From NCBI GenBank assembly GCA_016196565.1, contig JACPXK010000006.1, positions 62,001 to 126,000 on the forward strand: 64,000 nt of DNA, read 5' to 3'. Numbering within the stretch: position 1 is the first letter of the stretch; each line of letters opens with the position of its first letter. A program made the position numbers and the translations under genes. The notes below the pieces were generated by a model. That model was not told the origin of the DNA and made no database searches. It worked only from the letters and a program-made list of their open reading frames with translations. Source of the stretch: Candidatus Omnitrophota bacterium. Its GTDB lineage: Bacteria > Omnitrophota > Omnitrophia > Omnitrophales > Aquincolibacteriaceae. Below are positions 1 to 9,303 of this stretch, one piece after another.

Positions 1-206
1 TTAAATGTTTGACCAACAGGAATATCTAAATTCGGTGTATGGTAAGAATTCCCACCAAGTAAATCGATATTCGTAATAACGCCATCACTTTGGGTTGCCG
101 CCGGATTGCCGCTTTGATCCATAATCACGAGTTCTGCAAACGAGATAGGAATGCAATAATTCGTGGCAAAAGTAATGGCCGTAATAAGGGCGAGAATTCT
201 TTTCAT
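1..206 (-). CDS. Two-partner secretion exoprotein (TpsA), N-terminal fragment
   Basis: An open frame starts with ATG at 206 and runs without a stop off the left edge (68 codons seen). The start has a signal-peptide look: Lys-Arg, then a hydrophobic stretch, then S-F-A-E. Next comes a segment with DGVITNID and GGNSYHTPNLDIPVGQTF, which resembles the N-terminal TPS domain of filamentous-haemagglutinin-type proteins. The ATG shares its A with the TAA of the upstream TpsB gene (TAATG), with GGAG about 9 bases before it, so translation is probably coupled. The role is inferred mainly from the TpsB neighbour. The passenger domain lies outside the window, so cargo function is unknown. Confidence 0.6.
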   Translation of the reverse strand, partial: MKRILALITAITFATNYCIPISFAELVIMDQSGNPAATQSDGVITNIDLLGGNSYHTPNLDIPVGQTF

Positions 207-1951
207 TAAAATGGCTCCGCGGAAACGCCGTAATAAAACGCGCTATTGTCGCCCGAACTGGAACGCGAACCGGTGCGGCCGGCCCATTGAAAGCGGCCGT
301 AAACCTTTTCGAAAAGCTGAATCCGAAGGCCTCCGCCGATTCCGGACAAAACCCGGTCTTCTTTTTCTCCGGCAAGCGGTCTGGTTAAAGCCCCGGCGCC
401 AAAATCAAAAAAGCCGACTCCTTGAATTTGTTTGCGCAGCGGAAGTTCGGAATAAGGAAGTTTCCAATCGGCCGGAAAGAAAAAACTCGGAATATAAAGT
501 TCTGTGGAAAATTGGCCGCCGTAATCGCCCATGTAATCGCCTTCCGGATAGCCGCGCACGGTGAATGCGCCGCCCAAACGAAGCTGTTCGGAAGGCGGCA
601 ACGAATCCGGTGAAAGTTGCAGGGTGCTGCGAAAAGCAAAGGTCATGTCTTTGGGAAGTCTTTGATAGCGAATTAAAAAAGCGCGGTAAACAAAAAACTG
701 CGCTTCGGCACCGGCGCGCGTTCCGGTATTGGAATCCTGCGGCGAAGCGCCGAGAAAATTGCTGAATCCGAAATGAAAGGATTGCGGAATATAGGTTTTC
801 CCCCAATGGTCGGTCATTTCAAGATTAAGGCCGGTGTTTAAAATTCTAAGTTCGTCATGGCCGGCTTTGACTCCTAAAATTTTATTTTCGATGCTTTTAA
901 AATCAAATCCAACCTGAGGCGTTATTTCAATTGACGGCTTGCGGACAAGGGGTTGAAGTATGCGTATGCTATGAGTCGTCGCGCGTCCTTCTACATCCAA
1001 GGCTTTGAATGGACCGCCGACATCCACCCGGGAATGAGTGAAAGAATAGCCGGCATTGGTGCCGGAAGAATGAACCGGCGCATCATAACTGGCTCCCACC
1101 GCCCAGGAACCCGCCCCTAATTGAAAACGGGCAACGGCTTGATCCATCAATCCCAGGAGATTCGTGTGAGTCATTTGAACCCCCCAGCGGTGTTTGCCGG
1201 TATTTTCAGTGCCGAGATTATTGACGTCAGTGGAAAGATGAAGCGGGAATTTATCCTCCACATTGATTTCCACATCCGTGGTTTTTCCTTCCATACCGGG
1301 CTTCAGCACGGCGCGGGCTTTGATGTCCCGGCTTTTATTTAAAAAAGAAAGCGAAGAACGGAGATTGTCATAAAAAAGAACATGGTTGGCGGCAACGCGA
1401 AGCATGCGTTTGAGGGCGCGTTCCGAGAACCATCTATTGCCTTTGATTTCAATATTTCCCACGAGACCTTCCACCACCGCAATTTCCGCCATGCCTTCCG
1501 TAACGTCTTGGGGCGGAACATAAACATAAGCCGCGATATAACCTTTATCCCGGTAATAATTTTTTATCCTTGCCGCAATTTCTTGAAGCTCGGCAAGACT
1601 GATTTTTTTGCCGGTATATTCGGCGGCAAACGGCTCGAGTTCCTGCGCGGGAATATTTTGATTGCCTGTAATGCGAATGCTTTTGAGTTCAAATGTGACC
1701 TGTCTCATTTCCGGAGTAATGGGGCGCGCTGTTTCATCCTTTCTTTCGACTTCAACTTTTTTTTCGGGGACTTCCCCTTTAGAAAGACGGATCTTTTTTT
1801 CCTCTTTTTCTTCTTTTTCAAAACGCGTTTGTTCCGCGCCCGCGCTATCACGCGAGGGAATGTCTTCGGCATAAACAAAACGACTTACTGAAAAAATAAA
1901 CGCAACTAAAGAGACGACGAGAACGAGCGGTGAAACTTTTTTGAATTTCAT
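206..1951 (-). CDS. TpsB outer-membrane transporter (ShlB/FhaC/HecB family)
   Basis: This is the outer-membrane pore that secretes the TpsA partner encoded immediately downstream. The protein (about 581 aa) has a signal peptide (MKFKKVSPLVLVVSLVAF..VYAED), a charged Glu/Lys linker, two POTRA-type repeats (roughly residues 85-245, with ITGNQNIPAQEL and GYIAAYVYVPPQ), then a 16-strand-type barrel with R-L-G-G-x-x-x-V-R-G-Y-P-E-G near the end, the VRGY motif of the Omp85/TpsB lid loop. It ends in Phe, as barrels usually do. I chose ATG 1951 instead of the longer frame starting at 2071: a signal peptide begins there, and a good promoter (2056-2084) would start the mRNA downstream of 2071. Confidence 0.88.
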   Translation of the reverse strand: MKFKKVSPLVLVVSLVAFIFSVSRFVYAEDIPSRDSAGAEQTRFEKEEKEEKKIRLSKGEVPEKKVEVERKDETARPITPEMRQVTFELKSIRITGNQNIPAQELEPFAAEYTGKKISLAELQEIAARIKNYYRDKGYIAAYVYVPPQDVTEGMAEIAVVEGLVGNIEIKGNRWFSERALKRMLRVAANHVLFYDNLRSSLSFLNKSRDIKARAVLKPGMEGKTTDVEINVEDKFPLHLSTDVNNLGTENTGKHRWGVQMTHTNLLGLMDQAVARFQLGAGSWAVGASYDAPVHSSGTNAGYSFTHSRVDVGGPFKALDVEGRATTHSIRILQPLVRKPSIEITPQVGFDFKSIENKILGVKAGHDELRILNTGLNLEMTDHWGKTYIPQSFHFGFSNFLGASPQDSNTGTRAGAEAQFFVYRAFLIRYQRLPKDMTFAFRSTLQLSPDSLPPSEQLRLGGAFTVRGYPEGDYMGDYGGQFSTELYIPSFFFPADWKLPYSELPLRKQIQGVGFFDFGAGALTRPLAGEKEDRVLSGIGGGLRIQLFEKVYGRFQWAGRTGSRSSSGDNSAFYYGVSAEPF

Positions 1952-2055
1952 AAAAAGGTGAAACCTTAATTTTTGAACTGCAGCTACTTCATTATTGATG
2001 CTTCGATGTTTCGATGGAAATTCTGATTCCTCCACGGAGGGCAATCGAGGGCGTA

Positions 2056-2084
2056 AAAATAGCACGCCCAAAGCTCCCGGTCAA
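2056..2084 (-). promoter_or_regulatory. Sigma70-type promoter for the tpsB-tpsA operon
   Basis: Read on the minus strand: -35 TTGACC (2084-2079), a 17-base spacer, then -10 TATTTT (2061-2056) preceded by TGC, an extended -10. Transcription would start near 2049, giving a leader of about 100 bases before ATG 1951. Confidence 0.6.
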
Positions 2085-2144
2085 GGCCTCGGTCTTATTT
2101 TAGGGGATCCCCTACAGGGGCGTAGGGTTAGGAATGTAAGGAAT

Positions 2145-2174
2145 TTGCAAAAAAGCCGATAACATAGGTATACT
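2145..2174 (+). promoter_or_regulatory. Sigma70-type promoter for the receiver gene at 2198
   Basis: -35 TTGCAA (2145-2150), 18-base spacer, -10 TATACT (2169-2174), followed by AAAGGAC (2185-2191 region) just before GTG 2198. It is divergent from the tpsB promoter. Between the two promoters lies a short GC palindrome, GGGGATCCCC (2103-2112). Confidence 0.55.
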
Positions 2175-2197
2175 TTAACACGAAAAGGACCCCCAAA

Positions 2198-2572
2198 GTG
2201 TCAGATAAAAAAATTTTGATTGTTGACGATGATACCGATGTTTGTGAACAAGTGACCGCCTGTCTTGAAGAACTCGGTTATAAAGCCTTCAGTGCATTCA
2301 GCGGCGAAGAAGGATTAAAAAAAATCCAGGATATTTCCCCTAATCTTATTTTGCTGGACATCCGCATGCCGGGAATGGACGGCCTGCAAGTCTTAAAAGA
2401 AATCAATCAGCGTTTTCCCAACATGGTCGTCGTCATTATGACCGGCGTTCATGACACCAATATCGCCACCAAGGCCATTGAACTCGGGGCTTGTGAATAT
2501 ATTACCAAGCCCATTAGCCTGAATGATTTGATGGGCCGTTTTATCCGGCCCATTTTAGGCGATCCTGATTAA
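2198..2572 (+). CDS. Single-domain response regulator (CheY-like receiver)
   Basis: A 124-residue protein made up of one receiver domain only. The acidic pocket is DDD at residues 10-12, the phospho-acceptor Asp is in LLDIRMPG, the switch Thr is in IMTG, and the conserved Lys is in ITKP, so all catalytic positions are intact. No output domain is present, so it must act through a partner protein. No histidine kinase is encoded nearby. The start is GTG with an AAGGAC ribosome site. It is followed after 21 bases by a small exported protein on the same strand. Confidence 0.9.
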   Translation: MSDKKILIVDDDTDVCEQVTACLEELGYKAFSAFSGEEGLKKIQDISPNLILLDIRMPGMDGLQVLKEINQRFPNMVVVIMTGVHDTNIATKAIELGACEYITKPISLNDLMGRFIRPILGDPD

Positions 2573-2593
2573 ATTTGGTCGGGGAAAATTGCC

Positions 2594-3112
2594 ATGATAC
2601 GGCTTATTTTTATCCTTCTCTTCGGCGCCCTGCTTGGATGGGCAGCCGGCTTTCGGGTTCATCCCGAGGCTTTTAAAAATAATCTTCAAGTGATCCTTCC
2701 TGCTTCCGAAACAAAACTGCGCAAACTGACCCTTGCCTACGGCGGAACCGTGATCGGCGAGATTGTGGCTGAAAATGCCGACTTGATTGATTTAAAAATC
2801 GACGGCGGCGTGGTGGGGTTTTCAAAATCGGAAATCGCTTCGATAACGGTCCCTGACCCTGAAGAGGTACGCGCGTATTCCCAGGCAAGCGGCCTCAAAC
2901 CCGCTGCGAGCGATTCTTTGATTGCTTATCATCCGGAAAAAAACTTTTTCAACCTTTCAAAACTTACTGCCAAGCAGGTCAAAAATCCGGAAATGACGGC
3001 GGGGCTTCAAAAACGCATGGACCTTATTAAAGAAATGCCGGCCTTCAAAATGGCAGAAAAGTTGATGGCCGAAAACGTGCGGCGAATGCATGAAGCCGAC
3101 AGAGACTCCTAA
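2594..3112 (+). CDS. Small exported or anchored protein of unknown function
   Basis: 172 residues. The N-terminus is one hydrophobic segment (IRLIFILLFGALLGWAAGF) that could be a signal peptide or anchor. Residues about 40-90 contain a beta-rich segment of the type 'gg.viGeiv.e..d.idLki.gG.vgFsk.eI..I', a pattern common in periplasmic proteins that sense or bind an unknown ligand. The C-terminal half is helical and charged, with repeated Met/Lys. I do not recognise a family. Its stop overlaps the end of the convergent phosphatase gene by 4 bases. Confidence 0.6.
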   Translation: MIRLIFILLFGALLGWAAGFRVHPEAFKNNLQVILPASETKLRKLTLAYGGTVIGEIVAENADLIDLKIDGGVVGFSKSEIASITVPDPEEVRAYSQASGLKPAASDSLIAYHPEKNFFNLSKLTAKQVKNPEMTAGLQKRMDLIKEMPAFKMAEKLMAENVRRMHEADRDS

Positions 3113-4968
3113 ATAAAACGGACGCAAAGAAGCGTGCGGTCGTCATGCGCATGAACGTCCCGCTGATGAAGCGCCATTTTTCGTAACAGCCCTTGCACGA
3201 TAGCGTTTGCATCCTCCCCCGAAGCGGCTTCTTCCTCCAAAACCTTTCGTAAATTTTCGATACCGAATTCTTCCCCTCGGGTGTTTCTTAATTCTTTGAC
3301 CCCGTCACTATAAAGCAAAAAAACATCTCCCCGCTCAAAATTTATTTCGACCGCATCATAAACCGCTTCTTCGAAAACGCCGAGTGGAACGCCTTGACCC
3401 GATTTGATGACAGTGGCGGTGCGGGTTTTGTTTTTGAAAAAAATCATCGGTTCATGGCCGGCCGAAGCCATTTGAAGTTTTTGAGCCGGCAAATCCACCA
3501 CCACATAAGCAAGCGTCAGAAAAGTCCCTCCCATATGCCCCGCCAGCAAAATCTGATTAAAGGCCCCGCAAACTTCCTGGGCAGTCGCGGTTTGTTTGGG
3601 GACCGAGCGGAAATCACTCATGGATTTGGCCATATAAATCGCGGCGGGCATGCCTTTACCGGAAACATCCCCGACACAAAATCCGAACCGGTTATTTCCT
3701 AAATCCACCCAATCGTAAAGATCTCCGCCGACCTGTTTGGTGAAACGACAAACATAAGCCAAATCAATTTCCGACGAATCCGGTTTGGTTTGAGGCAAAA
3801 AATGTTCCTGAATGCGCGATGCCATTTGAAGTTCACGGTCGAGCATTTCTCGTTCAAAAAGGGCGCGTGTGTATTTTTGAAAAAGGGTCATGGCGTAAGC
3901 GGTGACGGCGGCGGCCAGAGGAACAAATAAAGGAAGTACCCCTCCAGCTATCAGAAAAGCCAGGAAGTTCCATAACCCGTAAATAACGATCACGACGGCA
4001 AAGGCCAAAAGACCGGCAAAGGGAGGAAGAAAAGCAGCCACGGCTGCCGCAAAAAAGGCAAGACAAAGCATGATTAAAAAATTAATGGGTTCGGGAAGCC
4101 GGTAAAGCAGTCGTCCGGTCAAAAACGTATGAAGGGCGCTGGCCTGGACGGCCAGCCCCGGCATTTGTGTAGAGTAAGGGGTTGAGACAAGATCCGTGGT
4201 GCCGGTGGCGGTATGGCCGACAAAAATAATGGCATCCGACAATAAATCGTTTAACAGATCTTCCTTTTCGGTCCCAACCGATCCAATCAGTTCCTGAAAC
4301 GATATTTTGCGAAATGAGTTCATCGATCCCGGAAAATTAATAAGAAGGCTTTTTGCCGGGTCCAAAGGCAGGCGGGAAAGCCACTCGTCGGCTTTTTGGC
4401 GGTCTTGAAATTGCATGAGCATCGCCATCACGGCAGGATGATAAAATAAGTGTTCGCCCGTATCGAGAAATGCCTTCATACGGCGAATCCGTCCGTCCCG
4501 GTCCGGAAGAATGTTGACATAAGCTAAGCCCGCTGCAGCCTCGCGCAAAGGTTCATAAGGAAATACGCCCTTAAAAGGAATTTCAGAATGATAAAAAAAG
4601 GGAAGTATGATGCGGCCGGATTTCTGCATGGCGTCCCGGAATTTGATGTCTTCGTCCGCCTGAGGCCCAGCTTCCGCAAAAAGAATGTCGAAAAAAATAA
4701 CCCGTGGATTGAATTTCGACAAAACGTCGAGAAGAACGGCGTAATTTCCTCTGGGCCACGGCCACTGGCCGATCGCCTTCAAACTCGCGTCGTCGATCGT
4801 CACAAGAACAATTTTGGGATGGGCCGGCTTTTGGCCGCGCAGGCGGAAGCGAAGGTCAAGCGCGTCCAGTTCGTGAAAGTCAACCAGATAAAAAAAATGA
4901 AGGCCGAAAATTAAAAGCGCCGCGAAGGAAGGAACAAAAAGGAAAGACCGTTTTAAAAATTTTGCCAC
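3109..4968 (-). CDS. CHASE2 sensor with PP2C/SpoIIE-type Ser/Thr phosphatase
   Basis: A membrane sensor (619 aa) that should couple an extracytoplasmic signal to dephosphorylation of a partner-switching antagonist (RsbU/SpoIIE mode). Order: one N-terminal membrane helix, an external CHASE2 domain (about 30-290, with VTIDDASLKAIGQWPWPR and IFFDILF), three closely spaced membrane helices (about 295-370), a short coiled linker (ELQMASRIQEHFLPQ), then the phosphatase domain with VGGDLYDW, VGDVSGKGMPAA and a C-terminal LYSDGVKE/HDDRTLL. The metal-binding Asp residues are present. It follows the FecR-domain gene with a 16-base overlap, so the two are co-expressed. Confidence 0.88.
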   Translation of the reverse strand: MAKFLKRSFLFVPSFAALLIFGLHFFYLVDFHELDALDLRFRLRGQKPAHPKIVLVTIDDASLKAIGQWPWPRGNYAVLLDVLSKFNPRVIFFDILFAEAGPQADEDIKFRDAMQKSGRIILPFFYHSEIPFKGVFPYEPLREAAAGLAYVNILPDRDGRIRRMKAFLDTGEHLFYHPAVMAMLMQFQDRQKADEWLSRLPLDPAKSLLINFPGSMNSFRKISFQELIGSVGTEKEDLLNDLLSDAIIFVGHTATGTTDLVSTPYSTQMPGLAVQASALHTFLTGRLLYRLPEPINFLIMLCLAFFAAAVAAFLPPFAGLLAFAVVIVIYGLWNFLAFLIAGGVLPLFVPLAAAVTAYAMTLFQKYTRALFEREMLDRELQMASRIQEHFLPQTKPDSSEIDLAYVCRFTKQVGGDLYDWVDLGNNRFGFCVGDVSGKGMPAAIYMAKSMSDFRSVPKQTATAQEVCGAFNQILLAGHMGGTFLTLAYVVVDLPAQKLQMASAGHEPMIFFKNKTRTATVIKSGQGVPLGVFEEAVYDAVEINFERGDVFLLYSDGVKELRNTRGEEFGIENLRKVLEEEAASGEDANAIVQGLLRKMALHQRDVHAHDDRTLLCVRFI

Positions 4969-6371
4969 ACGGATTCATCCGACGATTGAAGCGGTTTGGC
5001 GGGCGGGGGAGATTTTACTTCCTGCTGCTTTTCCGCCGAGGGTTTTTGAATTTTTGTTTCTTCCCTTAGTTCTTTCGGCTCTTGGGGAGCCTTGCCCGCT
5101 TTCCGTTCCCGGTTTTTTTGAATCGTCGCTCTTTCCTCTTCCGTAAGAGGAATCAAATTAAAATTGCGCAGTTGGAGAGCTCCCTTTTTGGCTTCTCCCA
5201 CCGTATCATGCGTAAAAACGATAGTAAGCTCCGTCAAGGGAGTGGCTTGCCTGGCCGAAAACGGAAATTCCAATGTCCGCCAATCTTTCCTAAACTCCGT
5301 AAATTTCATGGCCCTCGCCACATCTCCTTTGGATTTGAGTTCCATCTTAAAAGCCTCGGGGACTCCTTCCTCGTCCACTTTACGGACATCAAAAGACAAC
5401 CCTTTATAATCGGAAAGGTCAAACTTGCGGACCTTCATATAAATCCCGACGAAAGAACCTTTGGAAAAAACGTCATAATCAATGTCCAAATGGACTTCTC
5501 CCGTAGATTCGTCCTTCATGAATTCGCGCTCGGCAAATCCGAATTTTTGAGTATAAAAAGTGCCGTGATCAAAAACATATTCAAAGAAAGCTCCGGCCTT
5601 AGTGGAAAGATCAAGCTGCTCGGCCTCAAAAGCAGCGCTCTTTTGAATAAGCTCATAAGCCTCTTTGATCTGATTCCAATCCTGCGCAGAAATACGGACC
5701 GGGACAAGGTTCATTTCTCCGGGTTTGGCAAGCACCTTTTCCGTGTTGCCGATGACAATCGGTCTTGTTTTAACAAGTTCTTTGGGTAAAAAATCCGTCC
5801 CGGGCTGACGAGGGGATACTTCCAAACGTCCGCGCAAAACACTGATGGTGGATTCTCCGCTTTTCTCGTCCGCCTCTACCCGGAAAAGAGTGCCGCGCAC
5901 GGCCGCGACCAAAACCGGGGTGGTAATTTCCATATGGCCTTTGCCTTTGAATTTCTTGTCGGTAGCCCCAATAAGGGAACCTTTTAAAAGATGCAGGCGA
6001 TGGGTCAGGAACTGATCAAAAAGCCGCGGCCTTTTTCCTTCCAATTGAGAATTTTCTTTGAGCCGTATAAAAACGTCGTCTCCAAGCCGAAGGTCCACTT
6101 CAGCGCCGGAACTAGTACGGACTTTATCATGGGTTCCGAATTTGCCGTTTCTTTCTGCCGGTACCCATGCATTTTTTTGATGGGAATAAACCTCCACATG
6201 TCCGGCAAAATTGGCGATACGAAAGGGATCGGGTTCCGGCTGTTGAAAGTAAATAACGGCAAGAGCAACAAACGGAACGATCACGAGAAGAATAAGAGCG
6301 AAAAATATCCACAAACCCCAGGGCTTTTGAGGAGAAATTTCGGGGGGCATCATCTGGATGCGTTTTTCCAT
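4953..6371 (-). CDS. FecR-domain membrane protein with C-terminal beta-sandwich domain
   Basis: 472 residues. Cytoplasmic start, one membrane helix (about 20-43), then a FecR domain (about 50-190: GHVEVYSHQKNAWVPA, KVRTSSGAEVDLRL, TPVLVAAVRGTLFRVE, ISVLRGRLEVS). A middle helical part leads into a C-terminal beta-rich region (about 265-415) that reads like a carbohydrate-binding or CIA30-type sandwich, followed by a Lys/Glu/Pro-rich tail. FecR modules are usually external sensor or regulatory domains, and pairing with CHASE2 proteins is common. Ligand unknown. Confidence 0.8.
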   Translation of the reverse strand: MEKRIQMMPPEISPQKPWGLWIFFALILLVIVPFVALAVIYFQQPEPDPFRIANFAGHVEVYSHQKNAWVPAERNGKFGTHDKVRTSSGAEVDLRLGDDVFIRLKENSQLEGKRPRLFDQFLTHRLHLLKGSLIGATDKKFKGKGHMEITTPVLVAAVRGTLFRVEADEKSGESTISVLRGRLEVSPRQPGTDFLPKELVKTRPIVIGNTEKVLAKPGEMNLVPVRISAQDWNQIKEAYELIQKSAAFEAEQLDLSTKAGAFFEYVFDHGTFYTQKFGFAEREFMKDESTGEVHLDIDYDVFSKGSFVGIYMKVRKFDLSDYKGLSFDVRKVDEEGVPEAFKMELKSKGDVARAMKFTEFRKDWRTLEFPFSARQATPLTELTIVFTHDTVGEAKKGALQLRNFNLIPLTEEERATIQKNRERKAGKAPQEPKELREETKIQKPSAEKQQEVKSPPPAKPLQSSDESVWQNF

Positions 6372-6427
6372 GAACGTCCTCCTGACGGACAGCTATTTTA
6401 CCGGTACACCCTCTAAAAGTACAGGGG

Positions 6428-8269
6428 TCAAATACTCTTCTGAAGAACCTCAACCTCTTCCTGAAGTTTCAGCCATTCGGCCTCTTCCCTCTCCAAGGTT
6501 TGGGTTAATTCCTTAAGACGTTGGTTCCTCTCGCGGGAATAATGGAAGGGGTTATTTTGAACTTGTTGTAGCAGAGTTTGTTTTTCTTCTTCGAGGTGTT
6601 TTAAACGGTTTTCGAGTTTCGTCATTCGTGATTTTAGGACCGTGATTTCTTTTTTTATCTGCCGGAGGTGTTCTTTGGCCGCATTCTTTTCTTGATCCGC
6701 TTGAGATAAAGAGACCGTATCTTCTTGGATCTTTTCGTCCTCTTTCAGAGAAAGACCATGATGAGGATGTTCGGCCCGGTGGGACTTGGCCTGCATTTCC
6801 AGGTGATAAACATAATCTTCATAAGTCCCCGGATATTTTTTGATGGAGCCGTTTTTCACATCGAGGATATTTGTGGCGATAAGATTCACAAAGGTTCTGT
6901 CATGACTGATAAAAAAAACCGTCCCCGAATAATCTTTGAGCGCGTTTCCCAAAGCCTCGACGGTCTCAAAATCCAAATGGTTGGTGGGTTCGTCCAAAAG
7001 CAGCACGTGGCTTTTTGAAAGCAAAAGCCCGGCAAGGCAAAGCCGGGCGCGTTCTCCTCCGCTTAAAACCGTCACTTTCTTTTTGGTTTCATCGCCGGAA
7101 AAAAGAAAACATCCGGCCATATTCAGAACATCCTGAGTCGTGATTCCATCCGCGGCTTCCCGGGAAAGATGCGTAAAAACATCGTCCTGAGGATGAAGGG
7201 AGCTGAAAACATGCTGAGCGTAATAAGCGACTTTAAGTGCCGTTCCCCAGCGGAATTCTCCTGCTTTGGGAGCGAGATCCCCGGCCATGGTGCGAAGAAA
7301 GGTGGTTTTCCCCTGACCGTTATCGCCAAGCACCGCGACCCGTTCGCCGCGGTTGATCTCAAGGCGGATGTCGCTTGCCACTAATTTATCCGGATAGCCG
7401 ATACTTAAATTTTCGCACCCGAAAGCAATGCCGGCTTTTTTTTCTACCGGCGGAATTTTGATATGAACCGAAGCGGCGCTATGGGCAATTTCGATCGTTT
7501 TTAATTTTTCAATTTGTTTCATTTTTGATTTAGCGCGGGTCGCGGTAGACGCCTTGGCCTTAAAACGGTCCACAAAGTCTTGCAACTGCTCCTTTTTTTT
7601 CTCCACGGTTTTGTTATAAGCCAATTTTTGGGCCAGCTGTTCTTCCTTAAATTCAAAATAGTCTTCGATATTGCCCGGATAAAGGACCGTCCGGCCGTGT
7701 TCGACTTCCAGGGTATAATCGCAAGTGCGTTTCAAAAATTCGCGGTCGTGCGAAACGATAAGGTATCCTCCGTTAAAATCCAGAAGGAAATTCTCTAAAA
7801 GGATAAGCGTGGATAAATCCAGATAATTGGAAGGCTCGTCGAGAATCAGAAAATTAGGGTCTTTCAAGAGCATGGCGGCCAGTTTGACGCGCGTACGGTA
7901 ACCGCCGGCAAGCGAGGTTATTTTGGCATCCAGAAGTTCATTATCCAGCTGAAAATCAGCGGCCATTTCTGCCGCACGCCATTCCTCCTCACCGCTGACA
8001 CGCGTTAAAAAAGCCAGCACACTTTCATCCGGAAGAAACGAGTCATGCTGTTCCAGATAACTCAGCCGGAGTTCGGAATTCTTGATGATTTGGCCCGAAT
8101 CCATTTCTTCCTGACCAATGATAATTTTACAAAGCGTGGATTTCCCGGCACCGTTGCGCCCAATGACCCCGATTTTTTGATTTTTAGAAAAAGAGGCCGA
8201 GGCATCTTCCAAAATGGTCGTGTGGCCGTAACGTTTACAAATGCCTTTTATTTGAAGCAAAACACTCAT
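6428..8269 (-). CDS. ABC-F family ATPase (Uup/EttA-like, translation associated)
   Basis: A soluble tandem ABC protein (613 aa) without membrane segments. The first cassette has GRNGAGKST, a variant signature SLAGGYRTR and LILDEPSNYLDL. The inter-domain linker (about 235-290) is Lys-rich and helical (KAKASTATRAKSKMKQIEKL), as expected for the P-site tRNA interaction motif. The second cassette has GDNGQGKTT, LSGGERAR and LLLDEPTNHLDF. A C-terminal coiled coil (about 520-613) resembles that of Uup. ABC-F proteins act on the ribosome or, for some, give antibiotic protection. ATG 8269 was chosen because GAGGAG lies 10 bases upstream. Confidence 0.9.
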   Translation of the reverse strand: MSVLLQIKGICKRYGHTTILEDASASFSKNQKIGVIGRNGAGKSTLCKIIIGQEEMDSGQIIKNSELRLSYLEQHDSFLPDESVLAFLTRVSGEEEWRAAEMAADFQLDNELLDAKITSLAGGYRTRVKLAAMLLKDPNFLILDEPSNYLDLSTLILLENFLLDFNGGYLIVSHDREFLKRTCDYTLEVEHGRTVLYPGNIEDYFEFKEEQLAQKLAYNKTVEKKKEQLQDFVDRFKAKASTATRAKSKMKQIEKLKTIEIAHSAASVHIKIPPVEKKAGIAFGCENLSIGYPDKLVASDIRLEINRGERVAVLGDNGQGKTTFLRTMAGDLAPKAGEFRWGTALKVAYYAQHVFSSLHPQDDVFTHLSREAADGITTQDVLNMAGCFLFSGDETKKKVTVLSGGERARLCLAGLLLSKSHVLLLDEPTNHLDFETVEALGNALKDYSGTVFFISHDRTFVNLIATNILDVKNGSIKKYPGTYEDYVYHLEMQAKSHRAEHPHHGLSLKEDEKIQEDTVSLSQADQEKNAAKEHLRQIKKEITVLKSRMTKLENRLKHLEEEKQTLLQQVQNNPFHYSRERNQRLKELTQTLEREEAEWLKLQEEVEVLQKSI

Positions 8270-8329
8270 GATAAAATTTCTCCTCACACTCAATATTCAA
8301 TCGATGATGAATACTGGGAATGTTAAAGT

Positions 8330-9196
8330 CTAAAGAAGCCTAACAAATTCGGGGACTATTTTTTGGGGAATAATTTGCTTATCATTGGCAAGTGCGAGCA
8401 ATTTCTCAAAACCCTCTTCGCCCTTCTTGCCCAAATCCACGGTAAAATGATTCACATACATGCCGACAAATTGATCGCCGAGGTTTTCGCTGATGCCCCG
8501 TCCATAAGTAAGGGCATATTCCAACGCTTCTTTGCGATGAGACAGCGCATATTCAATGCTCGCCTTAAAAAGTTTGGTGAAGGAAAGAATGGTTTCTTCC
8601 CCCAAATCCCGGCGAATAACATCCACCCCGAGCGGAAGCGGAAGCCCTGTTTTTTCCTGCCACCACACGCCAAGGTCCACGATTTTTTCAAAGCCCTTTT
8701 TCTCAAAAGTGATTTGTCCCTCGTGAATCACAAGTCCAAGATCCGCTTTTCCGGCTTGCACGGCATCAAAAATTTGATCAAAAGGAATAAAAACGGGTTC
8801 AAACTCCGCCTCAAAAAGCCGGAGAACAAGATAAGCGGTTGTTAATTTTCCGGGAATGGCGATCTTTTTTCCGCGAATACTGTTTTTGTGTTTTACCGCT
8901 GTTCCTTCGCGTGCGACAAGAATAGGTCCGTAATTATCTCCCACACTTGCTCCTGCCGGCATGACCAGATACCGGTCCGCCAGATAAGCATAGGCATGAC
9001 ATGAGACCGCCGTCACTTCGAGTTCCCCTTTAAGGGCTCGCTGATTTAAGCTTTCGATGTCCTCAATCACATGCCGGACCTCAAAACCTTGCATCGGAAT
9101 TTTTTCCTTGGCTAAGGCGTAGAACATAAAGGCATCATCCGGATCCGGGCTGTGCCCTACTCGAATGAGCTTGGCGGCGGAAAGAGGCGTAAGCAT
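8330..9196 (-). CDS. mqnD: MqnA/MqnD-family menaquinone enzyme, likely 1,4-dihydroxy-6-naphthoate synthase
   Basis: 288 residues of the periplasmic-binding-protein-like fold used by MqnA and MqnD in the futalosine route to menaquinone. It opens with HSPDPDDAFMFYALA, close to the HSPCPND/HSPDADDAF start of MqnD, and continues with ELEVTAVSCHAYAYL and KIAIPGKLTTAYLVLRLF. It has no signal peptide, so it is cytosolic. MqnD converts cyclic de-hypoxanthine futalosine to dihydroxynaphthoate. MqnA is the alternative within the same family. No other mqn gene lies in the window. Confidence 0.75.
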   Translation of the reverse strand: MLTPLSAAKLIRVGHSPDPDDAFMFYALAKEKIPMQGFEVRHVIEDIESLNQRALKGELEVTAVSCHAYAYLADRYLVMPAGASVGDNYGPILVAREGTAVKHKNSIRGKKIAIPGKLTTAYLVLRLFEAEFEPVFIPFDQIFDAVQAGKADLGLVIHEGQITFEKKGFEKIVDLGVWWQEKTGLPLPLGVDVIRRDLGEETILSFTKLFKASIEYALSHRKEALEYALTYGRGISENLGDQFVGMYVNHFTVDLGKKGEEGFEKLLALANDKQIIPQKIVPEFVRLL

Positions 9197-9303
9197 AGGA
9201 GTCGAATCATAAAGAAATAGTAAGATATGTCAATTCAAAACATACCCCATTTCATAACCCTATTACTCACAATGAGTTAATCGTATGGGCCAAGATCGCT
9301 ATA

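Noticed and set aside
163..1891. Plus-strand open frames opposite the TpsB gene
   Set aside because: They are antisense shadows with odd composition, no ribosome site, and the minus frame has clear POTRA and barrel motifs.
1952..2071. N-terminal extension of TpsB to the ATG at 2071
   Set aside because: It lacks similarity to any signal peptide, and the promoter at 2056-2084 places the transcript start inside it.
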